Shown in pieces: positions 1 to 7,744 of a stretch of DNA of 64,000 nt (positions are counted from its first letter, which is position 1; each line of letters opens with the position of its first letter). The DNA is from Actinomycetota bacterium (GTDB lineage: Bacteria; Actinomycetota; Acidimicrobiia; Acidimicrobiales; Ilumatobacteraceae). A model generated the notes under the pieces. That model searched no databases. It was given only the letters and a program-made list of their open reading frames with translations, and was not told where the DNA came from. The stretch covers positions 1 to 64,000 of the forward strand of contig CAUJET010000142.1 of NCBI GenBank assembly GCA_963169665.1, read 5' to 3'. The translations under genes were made by a program, and so were the position numbers.

Positions 1-1542
1 CCGGTTCTCGCGCTCGTCGGGGTCGAGGTCGATGTCGTACAGGTGGTGCTGACCGCCGATGGTTCGGTTCACCCAGAACGGCAGTGCGTCGCCCGGCTGG
101 AACGGTTGGCGGATCACGGGGATCGAACTGCCCGGCATCCGGTCGAGGAACGCCCGGTCGTCGGGCTTCGGCAGCTCCGAGATGCCCTTGACGTGCACCG
201 GCATCGTGCTCCACCGGTTGCTCCACATGCTGAGCGGCAGGTTGTCGGACTCCGGCGCCCGCGCGTACATCCGGTGCCCGTCGGTGACCTGCACCCAGTT
301 GCCGAACACGCCGCCGATCGCCCAGCCGCGCACCGAGGTGGCAGCGCCGGTCAACAGCGGCACGAGGGAACGGCCGTGGGTACGGTGCGCCGGCGAGATC
401 CCGAACGCGTCGGCCAGCGTGGCGTAGAGGTCCACGTTGGTGGTGAGCGCATCGCACACGCCACCGCCGGTGACACCCGGCCAGTGGATCATCAACGGTG
501 TGTGCCCGAGTGGCTGGAACTGGGGCACCTGCGGCTTGCCCCACAGGTCGACCCGCTCGCCCGAGCCGTCGGCGCGCTCCTCACCGAGGTAGTGGCCGTG
601 GTCGGTGCACACGATCACGGCCGTGTCCTGCCACGCCCCCGAGGCGTCGAGCTGGTCGAGGAGCTTGCCGAACCAGTGGTCGATCATCGACAGCTTGGCG
701 CCGTAGTTGCCGCGCAGGTGGCGCGCCTCGGCCCCGCTGAGGTGACCGCCCGAGCGGCCGCCGACCACGTAGGGCGGCCAGATCAGCCGTTCGCCCTCCC
801 ACGGTTCGTCCTCGTAGCGGCCGGTCCACTCCGGTGGCGTGTCGAACGGTTCGTGCGGATCGAACTCGTCGACGAACAGCAACCACCGCTGGTCGCCCGC
901 CTGTGCCGCGGCGTCGGCCAGCCACGAGGTCGCCGCCGACATCGTGCGCGGGCCAGGGAAGTCGAGCTCGGTGCGGAAGTGGGTGCGGGTCCGGTCGTAG
1001 GCGCGCTCGATCTTCGGCGCGTTCGCGCCGTAGCGGCGCTCCAGCCACCACCCACCGTCCTTGGCCGGCGGTGCCGGCACCCCGATCCAGCTCGGGTCGA
1101 GCCACGTCTTCCACGGATCGCCCTCGTGGCCGCGCACGTAGTCCCAGGTGCCGAAGTCGGTGTGGTAGTTCTCGCCGCCCGTCTCGAACAGGTGCGGGTG
1201 ATCGGTCACGAGCATCGTCGCCACACCGGCGTGGCGCAGGTCGGCCGTGATCGGCTGCTCCCACAGTTCGATCGACCCCCACGGCCGCCACAGGAAGTCG
1301 AGCGCGCCGCACAGGATGTCGTGACGGGCCGGCATGCAGGGCAGCGACCCCGTGACGTGGCGGAGGAATCGTGTGGATCGCGCGGCGAACCGGTCGAGGT
1401 GCGGCGTGGCGAACTCCGTGCCCCCGTAGCTGCCGAGCATGTGCCGGTTCAACGAGTCGAGCAGCACGACCACGACGTTCTTCGGCCCGTTGCCGGGCAC
1501 GCTCGTCGGGGCACCACTGACGGGAGGTGTGGCCGCGTCCAT
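1..1542 (-). CDS. Type I (formylglycine) sulfatase, 3' end outside window
   Basis: Sulfatase-family hydrolase, expected to cleave sulfate esters. The reading frame is open from an ATG at 1542 to the window edge (514 codons), so the C-terminus is missing; the ORF track does not list it because no stop lies in the window. An in-frame TGA sits just upstream of the ATG, which fixes the start region. The nucleophile motif CMPAR (Cys69) fits C-x-P-x-R, so Cys69 is probably converted to formylglycine. LLDSLNRHMLGSYG near residue 27 is the metal-binding start of the fold, with Ser where many sulfatases have a second Asp. Further along are a DPHEPF segment and a TDHGHYLGE metal motif. There is no signal peptide, so it looks cytoplasmic. 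Substrate unknown. Divergent from the globin gene, 63 bp away. Confidence 0.88.
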   Translation of the reverse strand, partial: MDAATPPVSGAPTSVPGNGPKNVVVVLLDSLNRHMLGSYGGTEFATPHLDRFAARSTRFLRHVTGSLPCMPARHDILCGALDFLWRPWGSIELWEQPITADLRHAGVATMLVTDHPHLFETGGENYHTDFGTWDYVRGHEGDPWKTWLDPSWIGVPAPPAKDGGWWLERRYGANAPKIERAYDRTRTHFRTELDFPGPRTMSAATSWLADAAAQAGDQRWLLFVDEFDPHEPFDTPPEWTGRYEDEPWEGERLIWPPYVVGGRSGGHLSGAEARHLRGNYGAKLSMIDHWFGKLLDQLDASGAWQDTAVIVCTDHGHYLGEERADGSGERVDLWGKPQVPQFQPLGHTPLMIHWPGVTGGGVCDALTTNVDLYATLADAFGISPAHRTHGRSLVPLLTGAATSVRGWAIGGVFGNWVQVTDGHRMYARAPESDNLPLSMWSNRWSTMPVHVKGISELPKPDDRAFLDRMPGSSIPVIRQPFQPGDALPFWVNRTIGGQHHLYDIDLDPDERENR

Positions 1543-1605
1543 GTCGAGAGGTTGTCACATGCGAGGAACGGGCGCGGGACCCGGAGCGGCCGGACGGTCA
1601 GGCCC

Positions 1606-2076
1606 ATGACGACGACCGCGACGGTGCTCAGCCCTGCGACCCGAGATGTCGTGTGCGGGTCGTTCCCGATGGTGGAACGGATCGCGCCGCGGGCGGGCAC
1701 GATGTTCTACGGACGCCTGTTCGCGACGGCGCCCGAGGTGCTCCCCCAGTTCCGCCGCGACCTCTCGCAGCCGAACTTCCAGCCGGCCGCCGAGCACCGC
1801 TTCATGCAACTCGCCCTGTTCATCCGGTCGACGGCGGAGCACGCCGGCCTCTCCACCTCCGCCGGCCACGACGACACGGTGGCGCGCCTCGCCCAACGGC
1901 ACGTCGGCTACACCACCCGTGTCCCGCACTACGCCCCGCTCGGGCGGGCGTTCCTGTGGACCCTCGAGCAGTGCCTCGGGGCAGCGTTCACCCCGACGAT
2001 GCGTCAGGCGTGGTCCGACACCTACGAGGTGCTCGTGACGTCGATGGTCGCTCCGCTGCCGCCCTCGTCCCGCTGA
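1606..2076 (+). CDS. Single-domain globin of the flavohemoglobin/Vgb type
   Basis: A 156-residue heme globin. It aligns by eye with the globin domain of flavohemoglobins: B10 Tyr35 in MFYGRLF, CD1 Phe49 in LPQF, and proximal His99 in QRHVGY, followed by the typical H-Y-x-x-L-G-x-x-F and AWSDTYEVL segments. No FAD or NAD-binding reductase domain follows, so this is a single-domain hemoglobin that would need a separate reductase. Likely roles in this family are O2 handling or NO detoxification. The ORF track begins this frame at 43, but that upstream part is antisense to the sulfatase; the ATG at 1606 starts the homologous region. The preceding 63 bp is the only space for a promoter shared with the divergent sulfatase. 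Confidence 0.85.
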   Translation: MTTTATVLSPATRDVVCGSFPMVERIAPRAGTMFYGRLFATAPEVLPQFRRDLSQPNFQPAAEHRFMQLALFIRSTAEHAGLSTSAGHDDTVARLAQRHVGYTTRVPHYAPLGRAFLWTLEQCLGAAFTPTMRQAWSDTYEVLVTSMVAPLPPSSR

Positions 2077-2097
2077 ACAGGAACGCGCGCCGGCGGG

Positions 2098-2841
2098 TCA
2101 GCCGAGGGCGCTGACGATCGCGCTGATCGCTGCGCCCGTGAGCAGCACGAGCACGAGCCACCGGAATCGTTCGCCGTGGACGTGGCGTCGCAGCGGGAAC
2201 CCGACGAGCTGACCGACGATCAACGCAGGCAACGCGACCGACGCGGCGACCACGCCCTCCACCGTCACCTTCCCGGCGACGAGGAAGAGGGTGAGGCCCA
2301 CGAGGTTGCTCCAGGCGAACACCTGCGAGATGGTGGCCCGGAACGCCGGCGGCTCGAGCTGCCGGGCCTGCAGCACGAACACGAGCGGCGGACCGTTCGT
2401 CGAGAGCGATGTGTTGAGCACACCACTGAGGAATCCCGCACCGAGGTCGAGTCCGGGGCCGACGTGGTGGAGGTTGATGCGACGGGCGAGCAGCACGACC
2501 GAGGCGAGCACGGCGATGCCGAGCAGGAGCCGCAGCGTGTGGTCGTCGACCGCGACGAACACCCAGAGCCCGAGGGGCATCCCGACGTAGGCGGCACCCG
2601 CCATCCGCAGCACGAGGGGTCGGACCGCGTCGGCACGCTGGTGCCACGCCTGCCACGACGACAGTCCCACGCCGAGCAGCGTGCTCACGACCACCGCCTC
2701 GCGGGTGGAGATCACGAGCGTCATCAACGGCACGGTCATCAGACCGAAGCCGAATCCCGACAGCACCTGCACGACGGCGGCACAGAACACGATGAGGGCG
2801 ACGATGCCCAGATCGGCACCCGACAGCTCGAGCGCGATCAC
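2098..2841 (-). CDS. TauE/SafE-family membrane permease
   Basis: A 247-residue integral membrane protein with about eight hydrophobic helices and the family's internal two-fold pattern, with a GFGFGLMTVPLM segment near the N-terminus and a matching GAGFLSGVLNTSLSTNGPP segment in the second half. TauE/SafE proteins export or import small anions such as sulfite or sulfoacetate; the substrate here cannot be told from sequence. GTG start at 2841. It is the last gene of an apparent operon DUF72 - aminotransferase - permease on the minus strand, 39 bp after the aminotransferase stop. A link to sulfonate metabolism is possible but only by family name. Confidence 0.85.
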   Translation of the reverse strand: MIALELSGADLGIVALIVFCAAVVQVLSGFGFGLMTVPLMTLVISTREAVVVSTLLGVGLSSWQAWHQRADAVRPLVLRMAGAAYVGMPLGLWVFVAVDDHTLRLLLGIAVLASVVLLARRINLHHVGPGLDLGAGFLSGVLNTSLSTNGPPLVFVLQARQLEPPAFRATISQVFAWSNLVGLTLFLVAGKVTVEGVVAASVALPALIVGQLVGFPLRRHVHGERFRWLVLVLLTGAAISAIVSALG

Positions 2842-2880
2842 GACAAGCCGATCGATCGCCGACCGCTCACGGACGACCGC

Positions 2881-4260
2881 TCACGGGCGCACGAGCGCGT
2901 CGACGGCGGCAGCGAACACGTCGGTGTGGCGATCGACGTCGGACCGCTGGTGCGACGGCGAGAACAGCGCCATGTTGTGGAACGGGGTGAGCAGGATCCC
3001 CCGGTTCATCGCCCACAGGTGCATGAACCGGTCGAGTTCGGCGTCGGTGCCGGCGGCGGCCATCGCACCGTTGCGCGGCGGCGGGCAGAACCAGTACTCC
3101 GCGCGGGCGCCGAGCTGCTGCACGTGCCACGGCAGGCCGGCAGCGGTGTACGCGGCCTCGACGCCGTCGGCCCACGCGGTGGCGAGCGGCACCATGTGCT
3201 CGAAATCGGCCTCGCGCAGCGCCGACGACAACGTCGCCCGCACCGCGGCGAGGGCCAGGGCGTTGCCCGTGAGCGTGCCGCCGACGCCTGAGGTGTCGAT
3301 GCTGTCCTCCTTCACCGGCTGCGCGAGCCGGGCGGCGACCTCCTCGGTCATGCCGTACGCGGCGACGGGCATGCCGCCACCGATCGTCTTGCCGATGACG
3401 AAGAAGTCGGGATCGAGGCCCCACGCCCGGGTCGCGCCGCCAGGGCCGACGCAGATGGTGTGGGTCTCGTCGATGATGAGCAGCGTGCCGTACCGGCGCG
3501 TGAGCTCGCGGACGCCTTCCAGGTAGCCGGGATCGGGCAGCACGATGCCGATGTTGGTGAGCGCCGGCTCCATGAGCACGCAGGCGACGTCGCCGTCGCG
3601 AAGCGCTGCCTCCATCGCGTCGAGGTCGTTGAACTGCACGACCTTGGTGGTGACCGACGGATCCACCGCCGGGCCGAGCGAACCGGGTCGGGCGATCACG
3701 CGACCGTCCGCGTCGAGCACGGCGAAAGCCTCGTCGACGGTGCCGTGGTAGCACCAGTCCATCACGAGTACCTTCTGCCGCCCGGTGAGGTGACGGCAGA
3801 ACCGGAGCACGAACCGGTTGGCGTCGGTGGCGGTCATCGCGATCTGCCACGTCGGCAGCCCGAAGCGGCGGGCGAGCTCGCCGGCCACCCACGGCGCATC
3901 ATCGTTGGGGAGCATCGTGGTGATACCCCTCCGGGCCTGGGCGGCGAGGGCGTCGGCGACCTGCGGGAGCGCGTGGCCGGCCATCGCCCCGGTGTCGCCG
4001 AGGCAGAAGTCGACGTACTCGATCCCGTCGGCGTCGACGAACGACGCACCGTGTGCCTCGGTGAAGAACAGCGGGAACGAGCCCGGCAGGCGGGTCATCC
4101 ACGGCATCGGCACACCACCGAGCAGGTGTTCCGCCGCCTCGATCCCCTTCGCCGCCGACCGCGGATGCAGGTCGATGAAACGCTGTTGCTCCTCGGCCAG
4201 CAGGGTGGCGAGTCGCGCTCGGTCGATGGTTCGATCGGTCACGGCTGAGGATGTTCGCAC
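2881..4260 (-). CDS. Class III PLP-dependent aminotransferase (HemL-like fold)
   Basis: A 459-residue fold-type I aminotransferase. The PLP lysine is Lys291 in FFVIGKTIGGGMP, the cofactor Asp lies in LLIIDETHT, and the N-terminal segment around YVDFCLGDTGAMAGH is typical of class III enzymes. It resembles glutamate-1-semialdehyde aminomutase-like transaminases, but the chromosomal setting gives no tetrapyrrole genes, so a catabolic or unspecified transaminase is more likely than HemL. GTG start taken at 4260; a second GTG at 4242 is also possible. It lies 15 bp after the DUF72 gene and 39 bp before the TauE-like gene, suggesting one transcript. The amino donor and acceptor are unknown. Confidence 0.82.
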   Translation of the reverse strand: MRTSSAVTDRTIDRARLATLLAEEQQRFIDLHPRSAAKGIEAAEHLLGGVPMPWMTRLPGSFPLFFTEAHGASFVDADGIEYVDFCLGDTGAMAGHALPQVADALAAQARRGITTMLPNDDAPWVAGELARRFGLPTWQIAMTATDANRFVLRFCRHLTGRQKVLVMDWCYHGTVDEAFAVLDADGRVIARPGSLGPAVDPSVTTKVVQFNDLDAMEAALRDGDVACVLMEPALTNIGIVLPDPGYLEGVRELTRRYGTLLIIDETHTICVGPGGATRAWGLDPDFFVIGKTIGGGMPVAAYGMTEEVAARLAQPVKEDSIDTSGVGGTLTGNALALAAVRATLSSALREADFEHMVPLATAWADGVEAAYTAAGLPWHVQQLGARAEYWFCPPPRNGAMAAAGTDAELDRFMHLWAMNRGILLTPFHNMALFSPSHQRSDVDRHTDVFAAAVDALVRP

Positions 4261-4275
4261 ATCGACCCCGTCGGG

Positions 4276-5139
4276 TCAGAACAACGAGCCCTGCTCCGCC
4301 ACCTCGATCGGGAGTGGTTCGGGCAGCGCCTCCAGACCCGGTACCTGCAGGCCGACCTCGGCGTGGAAGGCGCGGGCGAGGCCGGGGCTGTCGGCGTTGT
4401 CGGGCGTGTGCACGAAGAACGTGGGAGCACGCCCCTCGCCGAGCCAGTCGGCGACGATCGGCTGCCACTCGACCAGCCCTGCCGCGGTGACGTCGGGGTC
4501 GTCGGAGCCGATGAAGCGCACGACCGGGCGATCGGTGAGCGCGTCGGTGAGCGCCGGGATCCGCGGCTTGCGACTCCAGGCGTCGCGGCCGGCATCGCTG
4601 AGAGGCGGTTGCCGGAACAGTGCACGGCTGTCGAGCAGCACCCGCTCGACCTCGTTGCGGGCCAGCATCCGGTCGAGCGCGAGTCGTCCGCCGCCGTCGA
4701 AGAAGCCCGGGTGGCGCACTTCGACCGACCAGTGGATACCGGCGGGGAGGCGGCGCACCTGCGACTCGAGCACGCTCAGGTCGACGGGGGCGAACGATGC
4801 GGGGAGCTGCAAGGTCATGCCGCCGACGAGGTCGCCGAGCGGCTCCATCAGCGACACGAACTGGGCGATGTCGGCATCCGCGTCGCGCAGGCGGAGTTCG
4901 TGGGTGATGTGGCGGGGCACCTTGAACACGAACCGGAACCCGGCCTCGGCCAGCGTCGCCCACTTCGCCACCGTCGCCGGCGCGGGCGAGGCGTAGAACG
5001 TGGTGTTGCCCTCGACCGCGTTCACGAACCGGCTGTACGCGCGCAGTTCACGGCCCGACGACGTGTCGCTCGGCAGGAAACGGCCGATCCACGGCCGGTG
5101 CGCCCACATGGGACAGCCGACGTGGAGAACGGGACGCAC
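4276..5139 (-). CDS. DUF72 family protein
   Basis: A 287-residue DUF72 (YecE-like) protein with a TIM-barrel-like fold; biochemical function is not established for the family. The N-terminus shows the family hallmark VGCPMWAHRPWIGRFLP, followed by YSRFVNAVEGNTTFYA and FKVPRHITH. The ORF track extends this frame to 5787, but the family signature begins at the GTG at 5139. That GTG has no clear SD; a TACCCT hexamer lies 8 bp upstream, which fits a leaderless or short-leader transcript. First gene of a three-gene minus-strand operon and divergent from the regulator at 5212, so the palindrome at 5176-5195 lies between the two and could affect both. Confidence 0.85.
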   Translation of the reverse strand: MRPVLHVGCPMWAHRPWIGRFLPSDTSSGRELRAYSRFVNAVEGNTTFYASPAPATVAKWATLAEAGFRFVFKVPRHITHELRLRDADADIAQFVSLMEPLGDLVGGMTLQLPASFAPVDLSVLESQVRRLPAGIHWSVEVRHPGFFDGGGRLALDRMLARNEVERVLLDSRALFRQPPLSDAGRDAWSRKPRIPALTDALTDRPVVRFIGSDDPDVTAAGLVEWQPIVADWLGEGRAPTFFVHTPDNADSPGLARAFHAEVGLQVPGLEALPEPLPIEVAEQGSLF

Positions 5140-5175
5140 GTCGCCCGAGGGTAGTTCCGACGGACGATCGATCTC

Positions 5176-5195
5176 TTGACAAACAAGTTTGTCAA
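5176..5195. promoter_or_regulatory. Perfect 9-bp inverted repeat, likely operator over a -35 box
   Basis: TTGACAAAC-AA-GTTTGTCAA is a perfect 9-bp inverted repeat with a 2-bp spacer. Its first six bases equal the -35 consensus TTGACA, and a GAGGAT hexamer 18 bp further on ends exactly six bases before the GTG at 5212. Binding of a dimer here would block that promoter, so autoregulation by the winged-helix protein encoded next is the simplest reading. Confidence 0.75.
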
Positions 5196-5211
5196 AAGAG
5201 AGGATGGCGTC

Positions 5212-5859
5212 GTGCCGGAACTCGAACTGCTCGACCTGGAGGTGATCGACGAGCCTGCTGCCGCCCGCGCTGCGCTCGATCCGGTCCGTTCTCGGATCCT
5301 CTCGATGCTGGCCTCCCCCGGTTCGGCCACCACGCTGGCGGCCTCGCTGCCGCTCACCCGGCAACAGGTGAACTACCACCTGCGGGTGCTCGAGGAGCAC
5401 GGGCTCGTCCGCCTCGTGGAAGAACGGCAACGCCGCGGCCTGGTGGAGCGCGTGATGGTGGCCACGGCGCGCAGCTACGCCCTCTCCCCCGTCGCCCTCG
5501 GCGACAGCGGCGCCGATCCCGACCGGATGGACCGCCTGTCGACGCGATACCTGGTGGCGGTGGCGGCACGCATGCTCCGCGAGGTCGGCGATCTCGCACG
5601 CCGGGCCGACCGGGCCGGGCAGTCGCTGCCGACGCTGACGATCGACACCGAGATCCGATTCGCGACGTCCGCCGATCGGGCTGCGTTCACCGCCGAGCTG
5701 GCCGAGACCGTGCAGCGACTCGCCGGCCGCTATCACGACGAGACCGCACCTCGCGGGCGGCGGCACCGCCTCGTCGTCGCCGCGCACCCCTCACCGGCCG
5801 CTCACCATTCGACACCCGACCACCACCCCACGTCCCCGACCACGGAGGAACCGACATGA
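5212..5859 (+). CDS. ArsR-type winged-helix transcriptional regulator
   Basis: A 215-residue DNA-binding protein. Residues about 25-85 form a winged helix-turn-helix (PVRSRILSMLA ... LPLTRQQVNYHLRVLEEHGLV) followed by a long helical C-terminal region of unknown ligand specificity. The track starts this frame at TTG 5176, but that codon is inside the operator palindrome; GTG 5212, preceded by AGAGAGGA, is the better start. The stop overlaps the ATG of the next gene by 4 bp (ATGA), so the two are translationally coupled. Regulator plus SRPBCC protein is a common actinobacterial pair in which the partner may sense or process a hydrophobic ligand. Confidence 0.82.
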   Translation: MPELELLDLEVIDEPAAARAALDPVRSRILSMLASPGSATTLAASLPLTRQQVNYHLRVLEEHGLVRLVEERQRRGLVERVMVATARSYALSPVALGDSGADPDRMDRLSTRYLVAVAARMLREVGDLARRADRAGQSLPTLTIDTEIRFATSADRAAFTAELAETVQRLAGRYHDETAPRGRRHRLVVAAHPSPAAHHSTPDHHPTSPTTEEPT

Positions 5860-6641
5860 CCGACGAACGTCCCGACCGAGCGATCGAACTCGAGGTCACC
5901 GTCGAGGGCACGCCCGAGGAGGTCTGGCGGGCCATCGCCACCGGCCCCGGCATCTCGGCGTGGTACGTCCCCCACGAGGTCGACGAGCGCGAGGGCGGTG
6001 CGACCGTGTCGTCGTTCGGACCCGGCCCGGAGATGCAGATCGCAGGGAGGGTCGCTGCCTGGGAGCCACCGAACCGGGTGCTGTTCACCGGACAGGAGGC
6101 CGACGCGACGCTCGCGTTCGAGTGGCTGGTGGAGGCCCGTGATGGCGGGTCCTGCGTCGTCCGTCTCGTCAACACCGGCTTCGGCACCGGCGACGAGTGG
6201 GACGCCCAGTTCGACGGCATGAGCGAGGGGTGGCAGCTGTTCCTGTTCAACCTCCAACTGCATCTCACCCACTTCCGCGGCCGCGAGGCGCGCTCGCTGC
6301 TGCCGATGGCGATGTGGGAGGGCAACCAGCAGCAGTCGTGGGCGCGGTTGCTCGCCGAACTCGGTCTGCCGACCTCACCGCAGGTGGGCGATCACGTCGT
6401 GGCGAGTTCGCCGGGCGCACCACCGCTCGCCGGCACCGTCGTGCAGGCGTCGTCGTGGCGACTGGCGCTGCTGCTCGACGAGCCGGCACCCGGCACCGCC
6501 TTCCTCGCGGTCGAGGGGACCGGCGAGCAGGTGGGCGTGTCGATCTGGTCCTACGTGTACGGCGACGACCGCGACGCGATCGCGGAGCGAGACGAACCGC
6601 GCTGGCGCGACTGGCTCGCGGCCCGCACGGCCGCTGGCTGA
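5856..6641 (+). CDS. SRPBCC/AHSA1-like domain protein
   Basis: A 261-residue protein whose first ~150 residues match the START-like SRPBCC fold of AHSA1-type proteins: EVTVEGTPEEVWRAIATGPGISAWYVP at the start, a NRVLFTGQE strand and a C-terminal helix region GMSEGWQLFLFNLQLHLTHF. The final ~100 residues are extra and not assigned. SRPBCC domains bind hydrophobic ligands in a deep cavity; no catalytic residues can be named. It overlaps the upstream regulator by 4 bp and is almost certainly co-expressed under the 5176-5195 operator. Confidence 0.8.
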   Translation: MTDERPDRAIELEVTVEGTPEEVWRAIATGPGISAWYVPHEVDEREGGATVSSFGPGPEMQIAGRVAAWEPPNRVLFTGQEADATLAFEWLVEARDGGSCVVRLVNTGFGTGDEWDAQFDGMSEGWQLFLFNLQLHLTHFRGREARSLLPMAMWEGNQQQSWARLLAELGLPTSPQVGDHVVASSPGAPPLAGTVVQASSWRLALLLDEPAPGTAFLAVEGTGEQVGVSIWSYVYGDDRDAIAERDEPRWRDWLAARTAAG

Positions 6642-6673
6642 CGTCACTCCGAACCGTGGTGGGGCACCATCGA

Positions 6674-6679
6674 TACGCT
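6674..6679 (+). promoter_or_regulatory. -10 hexamer TACGCT, 6 bp before GTG (leaderless)
   Basis: TACGCT followed by exactly six bases (GCCCAC) and the GTG at 6686. No SD is present, so the transcript probably begins at the start codon. Confidence 0.55.
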
Positions 6680-6685
6680 GCCCAC

Positions 6686-7648
6686 GTGGACAGCCAGCGA
6701 GTGGAGATCCCCGTCGTCGACATCGGCAGCGACGACGCACCGGCGGCCATCGATCGCGCCTGCCGCACCACCGGCTTCTTCGCCCTCACGGGCCACGGCA
6801 TCCCCAGCGCGATGCGCACCGACCTGCTCGACGCGGCGCGCCGGTTCTTCGCCCTGCCGACCGAGCGCAAGGAGGCGGTCGGCCTGGCCCACGGCGGCAC
6901 GGCGTGGCGCGGCTGGTTCCCGCTCGGCGACGAGCTCACCTCGGGCGTGCCCGATCTGAAGGAGGGCTTCTACGTCGGCCGCGACCTGCCACCCGATCCG
7001 TTGCCCCTCCACGGCCCGAACATCTGGCCGGACGACGTCCCGGCGCTGCGCGCCGCGGTCGACGCGTGGATGGCGGCGATGGAGGAGCTCGGGCAACGAG
7101 CGCTCGCGGCGATGGCGGTCGGTCTGGGTCTCGAGGCCGACTGGTTCCGTGCGGGTATCACCGACGATCCCACCGTGCTGTTCCGCATCTTCCGCTATCC
7201 GCCCCATCCGGCCGGAGCCGCCGATCGATGGGGCGTCGGCGAACACACCGACTACGGCCTGCTCACCCTGCTCGCACACGACGGCACGCCCGGGCTCGAG
7301 GTGAACGTGCGCGGCACCTGGGTGTCGGTCGAACCCGACCCCGAACTGATCATCTGCAATCTCGGCGACATGCTCGACCGGCTCACGCTCGGCCGCTACC
7401 GGAGCACGGCCCATCGGGTGCGCAACGTGGCCGGGCACGACCGCATCTCACTCCCGTTCTTCCTCGACCCGGGATGGCACACGCACGTCGAACCGCTGCC
7501 GCTCGACGACGGGTGGACCGCACCGTTGGAGCGGTCCGAGCGGTGGGACCGGGCGGACCTGACGAGCATCGAGGGTCCGTACGGCGACTGGCTCACCGCA
7601 AAGGTGCGCAAGGTGTTCCCGCAGCTCGCCGACGCCGTCCTCGACTGA
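6686..7648 (+). CDS. 2-oxoglutarate/Fe(II)-dependent oxygenase, isopenicillin-N-synthase-like
   Basis: A 320-residue enzyme of the 2OG-Fe(II) superfamily. An N-terminal DIOX-N-like segment (VEIPVVDIGS ... TGFFALTGHGIP) precedes the jelly-roll core. The iron triad is visible as His187 and Asp189 in GEHTDYGLLTLL and His243 in STAHRV, and the 2-oxoglutarate-binding Arg and Ser lie in HDRISLPFF. Expected chemistry is hydroxylation, desaturation or ring formation using O2 and, usually, 2-oxoglutarate; the substrate is unknown. The track joins it to an upstream shadow frame from 6197; GTG 6686 is the homologous start and sits six bases after a TACGCT hexamer. It follows the SRPBCC gene on the same strand but seems to have its own promoter. 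Confidence 0.88.
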   Translation: MDSQRVEIPVVDIGSDDAPAAIDRACRTTGFFALTGHGIPSAMRTDLLDAARRFFALPTERKEAVGLAHGGTAWRGWFPLGDELTSGVPDLKEGFYVGRDLPPDPLPLHGPNIWPDDVPALRAAVDAWMAAMEELGQRALAAMAVGLGLEADWFRAGITDDPTVLFRIFRYPPHPAGAADRWGVGEHTDYGLLTLLAHDGTPGLEVNVRGTWVSVEPDPELIICNLGDMLDRLTLGRYRSTAHRVRNVAGHDRISLPFFLDPGWHTHVEPLPLDDGWTAPLERSERWDRADLTSIEGPYGDWLTAKVRKVFPQLADAVLD

Positions 7649-7664
7649 GCCGGCTCCGATCGCG

Positions 7665-7687
7665 CGCCGGGCCGAACGGCCCTGGCG
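7665..7687 (+). terminator. GC-rich hairpin after the oxygenase gene
   Basis: GGGCC-GAAC-GGCCC with flanking CGCC/GGCG pairs and one bulge, 17 bp after the oxygenase stop. There is no T-tract, so it is only a candidate terminator. Confidence 0.35.
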
Positions 7688-7744
7688 GGTCGACCCCGGC
7701 GAGCGCAGCGTGAGGTGAGCGAACTCGGATCGGAGGTCGTCGTG

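Noticed and set aside
43-2076. 677-aa ORF on the plus strand
   Set aside because: Only its last 156 codons are the globin; the rest is antisense to the sulfatase, rich in Arg/Val/Pro with no domain.
2881-4260. Calling the aminotransferase hemL
   Set aside because: Fold and PLP lysine fit, but relatives of this type are often other transaminases and there is no tetrapyrrole context.
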